The notes beneath the pieces were generated by a model. The model was not told where the DNA came from. It did no database searches and saw only the letters and a program-made list of their open reading frames with translations. A stretch of 64,000 bases of DNA from Diospyros lotus (taxonomy: Eukaryota; Streptophyta; Magnoliopsida; Ericales; Ebenaceae): contig NC_068346.1 in assembly GCF_014633365.1 (NCBI RefSeq), positions 33,915,191 to 33,979,190 of the forward strand, given 5' to 3'. The translations under genes were made by a program, and so were the position numbers. Shown here one piece after another: positions 10,510 through 24,200 of this stretch (position 1 is the first letter of the stretch; every line of letters begins with the position of its first letter).

Positions 10510-12768
10510 ATGGTCATGGACAGACAATTGGGAAGTTATTATAATTCTGTTAATAAGATCGAATCTGATGAAGAAGGTTCTTCGATTCTCTGGGATCAGG
10601 ATTTTACAAGTGGGTTTAAGGGTGGATGTGTAAATCAGAATATCCTTAGTTTTCCTCCATGTCTACCCGATCCAGACTCTAGCGTCTTAAACCCGGCATC
10701 TGCCATATCGAGTTTGGCTGATTCGTTCGAAGACTATGATTTTAGCGATGAGGTTTTTAAGTACATAAATCAGATGCTGATGGAAGAAGATATGGAAGAG
10801 AAGACCTGTATGTTTCAAGATTCAGCAGCTCTCCAAGCTGCCGAGAGAGCTTTCTATGATGTCCTTGTGGAGAAGTGTCCCCCTTCTCCCGATCACTGCC
10901 AGATTAATCATGTTGATCCACATACTGAAAGCCCAAATGAATGTCAATCTGGCATAACTTGCAGTAACTATCAAACAAGCATCAATACTTGTAGTGACAG
11001 TGTTACATGTTCCGGTTTAAATTATGATCATGATGAGCATGAGTCCCCTGCTGTTCGTAGTGTGGCTGTGGATCGTGTTTCACAGTCTACTTCTCATTCG
11101 TCCTTCTGCTCATCAAGTGCAGCCGGAACTGTCATCGATGGATTTGTGGATTCACCCCTGAGTACCCTTAGAATTCGTGATATGTTTAATGATAGTCGAT
11201 CTGCCATGCAATTTAGAAGAGGATTTGAAGAAGCAAGCAAGCTCCTTCCTCGTGGTTACGGTTTGTATCTTGATTCTGGTAGCAAGCTAGTTAAAGAGGC
11301 AAAGCAAGAGGGGAAGGCTGTGGAAGTAAAGGTTGAAAAGAAGTACGAGATCCGGTACCCTTTTGATGGTTCAAGGGGGAAGAAGAATCCTCATTCCGGG
11401 GGGTTGGATTTGGAGGAAGGAAGGAGTAACAAGCAGTCAGCAGTTTATACTGAAGGAACTGTGAGATCAGAAATGTTCGATATGGTGTTGCTATGTAATG
11501 GAGGGAAAAGTGAATCGGCACTTCGTGAAGCGTTGCAGAGTGGAGTGAAAAAAAATATACAGCAAAATAGTTTATTAAAGGGATCTAGCGGTGGGAAGTC
11601 CGGTGGCAAGAAACAGGTAGTTAAGGAGGATGTGGTGGATCTTAGAACTCTCTTAACCCTATGTGCACAGGCAGTTGCTGCTGATGAACAGAGAAGAGCC
11701 TATGAGCTACTGAAGCAGATCAGGCAACATTCTTCTCCTAATGGGGATGGGATGCAGAGAATGGCCCATTACTTTGCCGACGGTCTGGAAGCACGGATGG
11801 CTGGTTCTGGGAACCGAAGTTACATAGCAGTTATGATCAAGCCAACGTCTGCGGCTGAGATTTTGAAAGCTTACCATTTATTTCTTTCGATCTGTCCATT
11901 TAGGAAGCTGTCAAATTTCTTTGCAAATAAGACAATCATGAATGCAGCTGAGAAAGCAACCAGCTTGCATATTGTTGATTTTGGTGTTCTTTATGGGTTC
12001 CAATGGCCCTGTTTCATACAACGGCTCTCATCTAGGCCTGGTGGACCGCCCAAACTTCGAATTACTGGGATTGACCTTCCAAATTCAGGTTTCCGACCAG
12101 CAGAACGGGTTGAGGAGACTGGGAGACGTTTAATGAATTATGCAGAGTCTTTCAATGTTCCATTTGAGTTCAACGCCATAGCAAAGAAGTGGGAAACTAT
12201 TCAGATTGAGGATCTAAAGCTTGACAAAAATGATGTCCTTGTAGTCAATTGTCAGTATAGGTTTAGGAATTTACTTGACGAAACTGTAGTGCTGGAGAGT
12301 CCGAGGGACATTGTCCTCAAGCTGATCAAGAAGATGAATCCGGATGTTTATTTGCAGGGGGTTGTGAATGGCCCCTACAGTGCTCCCTTCTTCGTTACAC
12401 GGTTTAGGGAGGCCCTTTTCCATTACTCTTCTCTGTTCGATATGCTGGAGACCACTGTGCCTCGTGACATTCACGAGAGGCTGCTGATTGAGAAACAGAT
12501 AATTGGATGGGAGGCAATAAATGTCATTGCATGTGAAGGCGCAGAGAGGATTGAGAGGCCAGAGACTTACAAGCAGTGGCAGGTGCGGAACATGAGAGCC
12601 GGATTTAGGCAACTTCCATTAAACCGGGAGATCATGAACACAGCCAAAGAAAGGGTGAAAACACGCTACCACAAGGATTTTGTGATCGACAAGGATGGTC
12701 GCTGGATGCTGCTGGGTTGGAAAGGAAGAATTGTCTTTGCACTTTCTTCTTGGAAGCCAGCTTACTAA
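10510..12768 (+). CDS. GRAS transcription factor, LISCL subfamily (SCL9/14/33-like)
   Basis: A complete intronless coding region of 752 residues. It encodes a nuclear GRAS transcriptional regulator. The N-terminal acidic region carries the LISCL motif DFSDEVFKYINQMLMEEDME (residues 77-96), then SAALQAAERAFYDVL (105-119). The GRAS domain runs from VDLRTLL (376) to the end: leucine-rich region I, the VHIID-type core LHIVDFGV (486-493), the PFYRE region around GIDLPNSGFRP, then RNLLDETV, and a C-terminal SAW motif ending WKGRIVFALSSWKP (737-750). All parts are present and in frame, so it is probably functional. In this subfamily, SCL14 works with class II TGA factors in detoxification genes; extending that role here is inference. 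ATG 10516 is an alternative start two codons on. No operon-like context. Confidence 0.95.
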   Translation: MVMDRQLGSYYNSVNKIESDEEGSSILWDQDFTSGFKGGCVNQNILSFPPCLPDPDSSVLNPASAISSLADSFEDYDFSDEVFKYINQMLMEEDMEEKTCMFQDSAALQAAERAFYDVLVEKCPPSPDHCQINHVDPHTESPNECQSGITCSNYQTSINTCSDSVTCSGLNYDHDEHESPAVRSVAVDRVSQSTSHSSFCSSSAAGTVIDGFVDSPLSTLRIRDMFNDSRSAMQFRRGFEEASKLLPRGYGLYLDSGSKLVKEAKQEGKAVEVKVEKKYEIRYPFDGSRGKKNPHSGGLDLEEGRSNKQSAVYTEGTVRSEMFDMVLLCNGGKSESALREALQSGVKKNIQQNSLLKGSSGGKSGGKKQVVKEDVVDLRTLLTLCAQAVAADEQRRAYELLKQIRQHSSPNGDGMQRMAHYFADGLEARMAGSGNRSYIAVMIKPTSAAEILKAYHLFLSICPFRKLSNFFANKTIMNAAEKATSLHIVDFGVLYGFQWPCFIQRLSSRPGGPPKLRITGIDLPNSGFRPAERVEETGRRLMNYAESFNVPFEFNAIAKKWETIQIEDLKLDKNDVLVVNCQYRFRNLLDETVVLESPRDIVLKLIKKMNPDVYLQGVVNGPYSAPFFVTRFREALFHYSSLFDMLETTVPRDIHERLLIEKQIIGWEAINVIACEGAERIERPETYKQWQVRNMRAGFRQLPLNREIMNTAKERVKTRYHKDFVIDKDGRWMLLGWKGRIVFALSSWKPAY

Positions 12769-15700
12769 AATCATACATTCCTCTCTTCTTTCCTTTTCCT
12801 TTGGCCCGTGCAATTCTGTTCCACTCTCCTTCTGAATTGAAAGCCAAGGTACGGACACGCTCCTTGTTATGAGCAAATCACTCTCTTTATTCACATACAT
12901 TACATGGCCATGCATACAACTTGGTGTAATGTGCTTCTGATCAGTAAGTGAGGTTGGGACTGGGAGCCAACTTTAGCGCGCTGCCTCCTCAACAACACTG
13001 GACTTGACCCGTATCTGTAGTAGCAGTTGTTATCAGTACCAATTTGATGGAATAACAGAAAGTGATCATCCTCTTAGAACCTTGTTGCTTTGGTTAACTC
13101 CTCATAACTCAAAAGAGATACGACTAGGTCATTTTGTTTACACTGAAAGGTAGTAGTCCAGCAATGAGCCAAACATCTTGATTCCTGAAATTACTATTCC
13201 AAGTGGGTAGGGCAGCAAAAGTCTTAGTTACATACATACATACATGAAGGTATATGGTGATCAGTGGATGTCTCCAGACTGAAGGAAGATTATGTTCTGG
13301 CTCTTGCTGCTGGAAGGCAATGGTTGCCATAGCTTAGCTTATGTTAGAGTTCATGCTTTCATTACATTCAGTATATATTACATCATCTTGTTTCATATAT
13401 TACTCATAATTATTGTTGATTATCTTCCAGTTTTGGCCATTTTTCTTTACTTTTTAAGGTATGTCTTAGACTTAATAATAACAATAAAATTAAGCTATGC
13501 TGTTCTTGACTCTTGTGGATGGCATCCTTAATCCTCCTTTGGTTGGCCTGGCCCCAATTCAGATTAAGGGGTGTGTTGTTGACAATGGCATGAAACAGGG
13601 AGCTTCAATAATTTGGTTTGCCTTTCAATTTCTTGATATTATTATTATTATGTGGTTATCAATACTTTGATCAGTCATTACTTTATTGGTTACATTAGAT
13701 AGATAGATAGATAGATAGATAGATGAGCAAAGCGGTTGAGTGAATTGAGAAATGAGAATCTGTTGGCGGCTTTCAGTACCTTTTTAACTTGGTGGATGGG
13801 CCCAATTCCAATTGTACCCATCACTCATTTCATTTGTTTTTCTAGACCTGTCAAATTCAGCATGCCATGCTACTTCTAGAACATTTTTCAGGGCATTTGT
13901 CCTGACTCATGTGATATTTCACTAAGTGGTGGCCCTAAATTAAAAATATAAAACATTTTAAATGATAAGTGGAGCATCCCATGCTTATCGTCATCCTTGC
14001 ACAAAAGGTATAAAAAGACTTTGAAAGTAAAAGTGTGACATTCGTGCCAATTCTCATAGCTCTCAAATTTGTTGTTTTCCCTTTTACTAACTTAACTATT
14101 AAAACGACAGTCTTTAACAATTTTTGGAGTAATCTTTAATGTTTTGATCCAATTCATCGAAGTTTATGATCAAAGTCTCTTTCAAATCATATAATTCAAT
14201 TGGTAAGGAAATCTCAACACCACCGGTGATCTAAAAATATATTAAACTTTGCATATTTTTACTAGGTTTCGTTTGTTCGGATGTAAAATGTTTTTTGAGA
14301 AAATAATTTTTTTATTTTCCGATGTTTGATTGACAAAAAAGATGTACCATTCATAATGCATGTCTTTATTTATGCCAAAGCTAATCAAGTGTTTTTTTTT
14401 TTTCTTTTATCAAAACATCTTTACATATATATGTATTTTTATAAATAAATATATATCTATTCTATATTATGTTTACTAAGTTTCATTTTGTTTAAATTTT
14501 TTTCTAAAAAATAAAAAATAAATTATTACCATTAAAAGTATATCTATCATTCTCCATATTCACATGTGTGGTGACATGGGAGCAAAAAAAAAAAAAAAAG
14601 GGATGAGGTTTCTCTTACTTTTGACGATGCAGCCCTCAGTAGTAAAAGGCTCGCACAATGAACTATTAGTTTAGATATACCTTAAGAAACATTAATAATA
14701 TAAAATAAAGATATAATAAAATCTAACCTTAAATATTAATATATCATGCTTTAAACATTAGCGGCCCAAATAAAACCTTTCATGCCACATCATGTGTCAT
14801 CAAGGTAACTTAAATCTCTTAGTCATCAATGTCAATATCAAACACAAGCATGTAGTTTTTATTCCAAAAATATGCTTTTCCCAATAACTATTTAATCTTT
14901 GTTCTAAATGTATCATTTTGATCTAGTTGAAATTTGGAGAAAATAGAATGACCTTGATTATAAAAAAATAATTGTTTCTTAGGTTATACGGAAATAGAAA
15001 CGACAAATGGATACAATATAAAACAAAAACGGGAAAACGTTATTTTTCAAAAAAAGTAAGAAACAAAAGTGAGTAAATAAAAAAAAATATAAGGGCCTTT
15101 TGACGAATATAATTTTTAATATAAAAAATAATTATTTAATCTAAAAATAAACATAAATTCTATAATTTATTCAAACAAATTTTGGAAACAAATTCTAGAA
15201 AAAATTAAGAATTTTGAGTTAGAAATGAAAAAAAAAATTATTTATATTCGTGGATGGAAATACATTTTTAAATCGAAAACATGTTTTTTATATTTTTTTA
15301 AAATTGCGAAACGATTATGAAAAGTTTTTGAAATTGCAAAAGTAGGTCAAAAATATTTATTAGTGTTTCATAACGAAAACATTTTGGAAATACCGAAACG
15401 GCACTCCCAAATTTTTTTTGTGCATCATAGGTTGTTTCAATCATAACAAGTGCTTGTCAATGTACAAACACATTAGAAAAGTGACCCCCAAAAACTTTCT
15501 GATTATTATGTTAAAGACATTATAAATCGAGTTAGAGATTAAGAGTGCATGTTCAAAATGTTTAGAATGTAGAAGATAAGATTATAGTTCTTACCTAGAG
15601 TTTTTAAAAATCATACAAGACTTTGTGAGTTAGAAGAATTTGTAATTCCTTGGAAAGCACTGATTCAGTGAATACGGCAACAAGTGGCGAGGCAACAAAA

Positions 15701-15927
15701 GAAAAGCAGTGTTGGAGGAAGAAGATGACAGATGGGTGGTGGCCAAAAAGAGAAGAGGAAATGACAAAAAATGATTATTCAAACCTTTGTAAATTCACCT
15801 ATAAAAATCCTATCTATATAAATAACATTATTCACGTAAAAATACTAAAATGATCCGCATATTGAATAAGAGTAGAGGTGACTTTGTCAAGGAGAAAATG
15901 GTCAAGTAAAACTCATTTAATATATTT
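12769..15927. other. 3' flank of the GRAS gene and gene-free DNA
   Basis: About 12769-13000 is likely the GRAS 3'UTR. Beyond it I find no gene. There is a (GATA)n microsatellite at 13697-13724 and a run of 16 or so A at 14585-14599. The rest is AT-rich and unremarkable. Confidence 0.55.
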
Positions 15928-16623
15928 AGGGATGACAATTACAACCGAAACTATGAGGAACCGAATCGAAATCAAATCGATCAATGTAGTTAAAAACTGT
16001 TTAATTGGATAATAGTTTGGTTTGAAAAAAAATCGAATACTATTTCAATGGGTATGATTTGATGATGGTTTTCATTAAATTCAAACCAAAATCTAAATCG
16101 AACATATGGGTAACCGAATCAAACCGAACTGAATATATATATATAATATTTATTTATTTAATATATTATATATACACATAATATATATATTGACTAATGC
16201 ATTTTTTTACAAATATTTTAACTAATGTATTACAAATATATAAAATATTTAATATTTATAAAGTAATTAACAAATAAAAATAAAACCTAATCTTAAATTA
16301 TTTTAATTTTATTAATCAAATAATTATATCCAAGAAACTTGAAGTTAATTTGTAACTTTATGTAAAAAAAATAAAAAGATAACTTTATTAGAGTTTGTCT
16401 TTATTTATTGTGAAGTTATCAAAAATTTGTAAGAGTTTGTCTTTATTTGTTGATATGGATCAAACTAAAAAAATTATGGTTAAAATCGAAATCGAATAGT
16501 TTGGTTATGATTTTTAATATTTAAAACCAATAGATAATGGTTTGGTTTTAATTTTAATAATTTAAATTTAATTTGATTATAATTTTGGTAAAAATCAGAA
16601 CCAAACTCAACGATTACGACCCT
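15928..16623. mobile_element. Possible MITE with AGGG ends
   Basis: The left edge reads TTTAGGGATGACAATTAC. The right edge, reversed, reads TTTAGGGTCGTAATCG. Inside, AACCGAA-type motifs on the left are mirrored by TTGGTTT-type motifs on the right. Flanks are palindromic AT sequence, so a target duplication cannot be judged. Family unknown. Confidence 0.35.
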
Positions 16624-16729
16624 AAATATATTTCTTTATTCATACGATGACTCATCATTGATGTGCCATTTCCATTATTATAATGTGTCTTACTTAATGA
16701 CACGTTTGTTTCTTTGAAATCTTTTAGAC

Positions 16730-17884
16730 GAGCAATTCTACATTGCCCGAATGTCTCGTACCGAAACCTTACCGAAGCCAACCTGTTCTGACAAAATTAC
16801 CCCTCAGCCCTCAACAATATTACAAATCTGCCATTGAAGGCTGTTGGCGAGTTCTTCCTCCTTCTCCCTCTGTCCACTGTCTCTCTCTCTCTCTTTCTCC
16901 CTCTGGTTTAAAGTTTCTGTTTTTGCTTAATTAGAAAGCAAAATGCCATCGCCATTTTCAATGTTGCCTGCCGGAACCCATCGCCGGCCATCTGTAAAAT
17001 GAAGCTCCTTTTTCATTGCTTTGCGACTACACTTACAGCATTGGCCCTTATCAGATAAATTTCTGTGAGAAAAAAAGACGGCCATGTTTTTGAAGAACTG
17101 ACTGAAACTTAGATAAAAGAATATAATATTTTATGGTCTCAAAAATAAGCATAAGATCTGAGAGATTCTTTAAACTAAAGAGAGGCTCCAACCTAGAAAA
17201 ATTCTAAGAATAAGCAGTAAAATCTGAAGAATCCTATTGACTCTGTTGTTATTATATATATATATATATTTGTGTAACATATACACTCAAAGCTGTCATA
17301 ATTAATAACATTACATTTCCGTTTAACTGCCGAACAAATCATGGAGAAAATGTGTATTGCCCCCTACCACTTTGAGATGGGAGAGATGTCTCAACCACAT
17401 CTTTTCCCATGGCTACTGACTAGCACTAGCAGTGCCACCACTCGTTTATTTACTTAACCCACCCATTTAAGCATCCAAATTGTTATTATTTTCAAACCCA
17501 ACAACATTGGGAGGGTGAATGATGTCGCAATCCCAAAGTCACCAGTGAGTTTATTAGCAGCGATTCTTAATCAAGATATAAACTAAAAGAAGTAAGGAGG
17601 AGGAAGAAGGAGGCCAGAAGGAGAAAGCAGGAAGGAGGAGGAAGGAGGGGGCTTGCTGTGCTGTCGGCGAGGAAGGAGGAAGGAGGAAGGAGGAAGAAGG
17701 CTGTGCGAAGGAGGCTGGAGGTTGTGCTTCAAGGAGGAAGGAGGAGGCGGCTTGGCGCTTCTTCTGATAAAACCCTGGTCGTTGCCGAAATGAAATAAAA
17801 TGGCGATATTGACCGTCAAAATATCGCGCAAATTTGTTTCGGTAAGGTTTCGGTACGAGACATTTGGGCAATGTAGAATTGCTC
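16730..17884. mobile_element. Non-autonomous Mutator-like element (MULE) with 47-bp TIRs
   Basis: The terminal inverted repeats start GAGCAATTCTACATTGCCC and match over 47 bp with one mismatch (16730-16776 against 17838-17884). The 9-bp sequence CTTTTAGAC is duplicated directly outside both ends (16721-16729, 17885-17893), the size typical of Mutator. The interior has no transposase. It holds a CT-rich leader-like stretch near 16850-16915, then an ATG followed by 19 codons (16943-), and a GGA-rich block near 17580-17760. These could be pieces of captured host sequence (Pack-MULE), but no parent gene is recognised. It ends about 370 bp before the FtsJ-type gene. Confidence 0.92.
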
Positions 17885-18265
17885 CTTTTAGACACTTCAA
17901 AATGCCAAGGTGACCACTAGAAAATATACATTAATAGGCAAGACACATTGCATAAAATGTTTTTTTTTTTTTTTAATTTCAATTTTAATTGAACGATTAA
18001 ACTTCTCATTAGAAAATAAAAAATTTAAATTTTTAATTTTTTTAACTTTATACTAATTCAAAAGTTAATATTATAGTTTTTTAAATTATAAAATATTAAG
18101 ACACATTTAATTATAAAATTAAAATTAAAAACTAAAAAATATTAGTTCTACCACAACCAAACAGGGCCCTAATTAATTTGGGTCTACCGGTGATTAGGGT
18201 TGAAGCCAATTTAGGCGTTAAAGAGGGAAAGCGAAGCAGCAGCAGAAGAAGAAAGAAAGAGGAGG

Positions 18266-21200
18266 ATGAGCGGAGCAGGGGCACCAGATTTCTTCTATAG
18301 AGAGGCTCAGCGTCTGGGCTACGTTGCTCGCTCTGCCTTCAAGGTATCTAGGGTTTTCAATTTTTTCTCCTTTTCATCCAATATGATTATATGACATGCA
18401 AATGTAACCAATGAATTTGGTTCTTTCGTTTTTTTGAGAGAACAGCTGCTTCAGATGCAAAAACAGTACAAACTGATAAAGCCTGGTTCTTCTGTTCTTG
18501 ACCTCGGTTGTGCTCCTGGTGCCTGGCTTCAGGTCTCTCTCTCTTTTTCTCTTTTGCATTATCGCTCTATTTGTGTGTGTTTGTGAATCTTGTCGTGCGT
18601 TTTGCGCCCGAAGATTATCTCTCGTTATCTTGATTTCATTGGCTTCATGGTAGCTTTGACGCAAAACCAGGTGGCTTGTCAGAGCTTGGGACCAGTGAAA
18701 AATGGGGGCTTGGTTGTGGGCATTGATCTGAAGGTGACTTTTATCACTAGCAGCTATAATTTTTATTGTTTTGTCAGCTGGGTTTTACGTATCAACCGTA
18801 AAAAGTAAACTTTTGGTTAAATGGGTTTGTGTGAGGTTTTTCTTGGTTACGTTTCTAAAGAATTTGGGGGGGATTTGCAGAACAGAAGGTGAAGGTTCCG
18901 TCTGTCCACTGTGATGCAAGGGTTCAGACTGTTTGTGCTGATGTCATGAATCTTCCCAAAAACCTAATTAGAGCGCTATCTCCTCAGGTACTGTTGTTTA
19001 AATAAATGATATGTTTGCTGGAAGACTAAACATGTTTGTGTGTGATGCATAGGGTGAAGTGTTAATGTATCTATCCTATATTCTTGTACCTTGGAAAATA
19101 TAAGGTCATGCCTCTAGAACTTTCTTAAGTGTATAGGAGAAGATGTATCTCATTTATGCTGGGTTGTTTTGTCCTATAGATACCCATGTGATGGAGCATT
19201 TGAAAGCAAGCCGAATTTGAAAGTTATACTTCTAAAGACTTCTTCTTTTGTGAAAGTTGTGTGTTTCCCTTTGCTAGATCACCATCTTCCAACAATGTTT
19301 CATCACATTATGCTGCTTTGATTAGATTTGGTGCAATGTGATGGTTCTGATTTCTTGCTTTTAGAATCTTTTTATTGGCCTAATTGTTCAATGCCTTGCT
19401 AGTTCTAGTGTTCTTTGACTTTATACATAATTTATCAGAAAATTGATGTTGCTAATGACCAACCAGAAAGCACATTTTTGTAGGTATTTTATCATGAAGG
19501 TTTTTGCAAACTAAAGAGATTCTGCATCCGAGCATTATTGGCACTCATTTGACTGAAACCTTAATAAGCTGTCCGCCCAACATCATATGTTCTTAATTCA
19601 AATTACTATATGCCTGGTTGGTGTTGCTATAAATTTTTGCTATTGTGAGAACAACTTCTGTGAAAAGTTATTTTGCAATAATTGTCTTCGGAAAGAAGTA
19701 GTTTAGTGTTTAGCTATATTATTTGAGAAATGATTTTAGTTTTGTTATGTGTTTCTGGCAAGTGATTGAAAAATTGAAAATGTTTTTATACTATTTGGAT
19801 ATAGAAGTGCTTATAACATTTTTTTAAAAAGTTTTTACGATTGAATTTTATTTTAATTATAAACATAAGTTAAACTGTAGAATCATATTTAAGCAACAAG
19901 AAATGTTCTGAAAACCAATTCCTTTGTCTTGAAGAAAGGAAAAACATAGCAAAAAATTAAATCTTCAATCCAAAATGATGGTCTTTCAATGGAAATGTAT
20001 TGAGCTCTCGAGGATTATGCATTGTTTTCAAAAGTGCTAAGAGCAGTTAAGCGTGGAAGGCCTAAAGTGGAAAGAAAAGCTCACACTTAAGCGAAGTCGA
20101 GCACAGAAATGAAATAAAGAGTATAAACTTTTGAAAGTGTGAAAAATATAAACTATTAAAAAAGAAATCACTAGAAAAAAACTAAACGAGAATGAGGGGT
20201 GCAAATTTAACTAATGATGAGATACCATTTTTCATTTATATTTTATACCCCGTTTAAAAGTTCATACAATCATAAAAAAAGCATTAGGAAAAAAATCATC
20301 CCTAATTTACACCTATCCCCAATCAATCAACCCCTAATTTATAGCAATCCTTGATGTGCAATCAATCAACAAATTGTAATTTACATCAATCAGGAATCAA
20401 TAATCAATCCCTAATTTACACATTACAACAATCAATAATATATTAGCAATCCCTTATGTACTCCTAATTACATGTTTCCATCATATTTTTTCCTCAGTAC
20501 ATACAATCAATCTTCTTTTTTGTTTAAATGTATATATGATTTTATCATATCTTAAACCACTTTTTTGGATAAGGTTTCCGTTCAAGCAGCCACATCATTG
20601 CAAAAATTTAAACAAGCCTGACCATTCCTATTGTCTGATTAAAAAAAAAAAAAAAACAGGCGTATTTTTGAAGGGTGCTTTTTTTGCACTTTGAAGCTTT
20701 GGTAAAAGTACAATTTAAGCGCACTCAGCTAAAGTTGTTGAGCTGAACACACAAAAAGCCCCAAGCATGCTGTATTTTGTGCTTTGTGCATGAAGTGCGC
20801 TTTTTTAAACACTGGGATTACGATAAAATCATGAACAATTAGAGAAATATAGATTGAGAATTTTAAGGATATGCACATCAAAGAGTGTTGACAAGAAATG
20901 TTTTGACAATTGGAGCTTCTTTCTTCTGTAAATCAAATTTTAAATCTGTGAGAATTATGAAAATTCATGATGAGGGTCAGTGAGACGAACATGATATGTG
21001 ATTTTTTGTTAAATAGCTTGTGAGCATATGGATTTTATATTGACTAGTTTGTGAAATATGGAACAAAGAATTAGATGTGACTGATGAAGGTGATGTTTGT
21101 ATTTGTAAATGTTGACTGGGGTAACTAAAAATATTTCAATTTTTACTTCTAATTTTGCTTCGCAGTATAAGTTCTAAATTTTTGCTTTTGCTCCACAGTA

Positions 21201-24200
21201 GAAAAATAGCTTTTGCTATCAATGAAGCACTTTTCACTTTTGGCCAATCACCAACAAAAAACTTACAAAAGCTCTTTTGTTAAGAAAAAAAAAAATGCAC
21301 TTTTCTAGATGCTCTGGCACGGCCAAACAGGGGCTAAGTGATCTGATGTTGCTTTTGCATTACTTCTAAGCCCCCTAAATTGTAATATGGAAATGCTTTT
21401 GCAAATATTTAATCTGGAGACACTAACAAGGTGCAATAGATGAATCCTCTAATGAAATTGTTAGTTGGACTATTTTCATAGAATGTATTGTTTTTTAAAC
21501 TATTTACCTCATTCTCTATTCTTGCTTTGATAGTTTGCATTCTCATCAAGTTACCAATTGATTGATACATTTGATTTCTTCCTTTCCATATCCTTCTCTT
21601 GCAATGCATAATCCTTCATATTCTTGTCGATGGAAAAGACTTCAATTGTAATTCTCCATGTTCAATTTCGTATGGTAGTTCATGTTTTCACCAGATTATG
21701 AGTTGATTTATACATGTAACCTCTTCTTTATCTCTCTTTACCCCATACTTGTTTTCTGTGGGTTATGGAAAATATTTTTCTTTGATGAATGCTTATAAAC
21801 GAGCTGAAAATTTCAGTCTGTTGCAGATCAGAATCCAACCCTGTAGGTATTTGAGGCTTACTACTTTGTTGTGTGATTTTCTTGTCAAGATTATATATGG
21901 TCATAAGTTTCTTGGTAGTTGAGGTTCACCTTGTGATGTGAAATGTGGCACCATGTACACCAGTCACCAGCACACATGAGTGACTATTATGTCTCACTAC
22001 TTGGCCTTGAACTACATGATTAACAGTTCTCATTTGAAGCCATGGAACTACTTTTTTGGTCACCACCGGAATTTTCATGAAGTGCATAAGAAACATCAAT
22101 TTCCCCTTCTTGTAAAGAAATTATAACTCATTGTACATTATATAACACCACATAGCTCAATTCTCTTATGGTCTATTTGTTTTAGTAGGATTAATATATC
22201 TAGACCCCATCAGTTTTCACCTTTATATATGCAGATCCACCTGTTTTAAGAAATTTGCAAGCGCTCCTTGCTGTTTATTTTCATTAACAATCATTAAATG
22301 TAAGGTCATTTTAGTAATTTAATTATAAATATGTTTTGAGTGTGGGACATATAGGATGACTTGCAGTTTATTCAATTAGATCAAACATCCTTAAGATCCA
22401 GAAATTCTAGTTTCTTTTTCCATTTTTTTGGAGTCAAAATCTATAAGTTTCTGTGTTTTGAAAATGTAAAGAAGTCTATTTCAATATTTTTCATTTTTTA
22501 AGAACAAACAACAATCCTCTTTTTTGTTTTTTGTTTTTTGTTTTTTGTTTTTTTTTGTTTTTTGATGTGTTTTAGGGGTTTTCATTGAATTCCTTGTGAA
22601 TATATTTTTGGATTCATTCTTCAATTTTATAAAAGATTACATACTTTGTACTATAAAAAAGATTGTATAGTTATATATATTCATTACTTCTACTTTTACT
22701 TTTCTTTTTCTCCTTTAGTATTGTGGAAACATAGATCTGTTCAAATTCCTTTTTAATATGTTTGTTTTTCTTGTTTTTTCTCTTGTAATTACATATATTG
22801 ATTGTTGTGTATCATTGATTGTCATATATTAAATCTAGATATATATATATTTTTTATTGCTATATGTTTATTCTATATTGATTGTTATACATAGAAAATT
22901 TGCATACTGATTTCATATGCTGGAAAAGGGTAACTGAGATACCATTTTTCACAAAAGGTACACACACACACACACACACACACACGCACGCACGCGTATA
23001 AGGTATCCACGTATGCCTAGATAGATAGTGTATGTGTATATAACAACAATCACAAGTCTTAATCCTACTAGGTGGAGATATATTAGTGTATGTGGATAAG
23101 ATTACAGATACTTCACCCAAAAGAAGAAAAGATACTGAACAAAAAAAAAAAAAAAAAAAAGATGAGGAAAAAGAAAAGCAAAGAATAACAACATATCAAC
23201 TTTTAATACCATTTACGTGGTTTGTTTCTTTAAACATCATAACACTATCCCTATGCCCCTCTATTTTGATCTCTCTCTACTTTTATCTTATCACATGACA
23301 AAACCATCTTACTTTATCTCATTCATGTTATCTATCAATAGTAGCCACTCTAATTGGATGATGTATAACCTCATTTGTAATTCTATGTTTTCTTGTATGG
23401 TTCTTATCACTGTAAGATCCTCATTCTGTTACACTCATATTTTGCACATGTTGGTTCATTACTGTCCTTTAAGAATTCATTAAGTTGACTAATGAAATTA
23501 TCACAAAGCTTGTAAGTGTCTCTCTGGTTTGTGGGAGTAGTGAATTTTAGCTGTCTTAGGGGGTCTAAACCATTTTAGTACGTGATATGCCACTAACCTC
23601 ACTAGTTGCATAGGAATGAGCAGGTCTGTGCGACTGAGAACTGTTTCAATAAAAGAATAATCTTCGGTTATATGTAGTGGTAGTTGAAAATTTCATTGAA
23701 GCACTTCGTAGGTGTTACCACTTGAGATCTGTTTCCAAATATAGAAGCTTATGTGTCTTTTGGGTTGCACTGTTCCTATTTTTGCAGCAGCGAGGGTTTT
23801 CAGTCATACTCTCAGATATGTGCCCCCCAGTTTCTGGAATCACAACTAAGGATGCAGCACTATCTGCTGAGTTGGGGATGCGAGCGCTTGATTTGGCTAT
23901 TGGAAGGACTGCCCCATCAGATCAAAATATTCAAGGGGAGGCTCAAACGAATGATCCAGATTGTGGCGTATTACTACCCGGGGGCCACCTCGTCATTAAG
24001 CTTCTAGAGAGTGAAGACGTGCGAGGTTGGTTCTTTTCCATATATTTATCGTTGCCAAGAGATTTCTGCACATTCCTTACTTGTGGCCGTTGTCTGCAGA
24101 ATTAAATCAAATTTGTAAACCCCTCTTTAGAAAGGCATCATGGTTGAGGCCTAAAGCTACTAGATCATCTTCCAGAGAGATCTATTTGATAAGTCAGGAA

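Noticed and set aside
17554..17900. Open frames of 105-113 codons on the minus strand
   Set aside because: They lie in the GGA-rich interior and right inverted repeat of the MULE; composition is explained by simple sequence.
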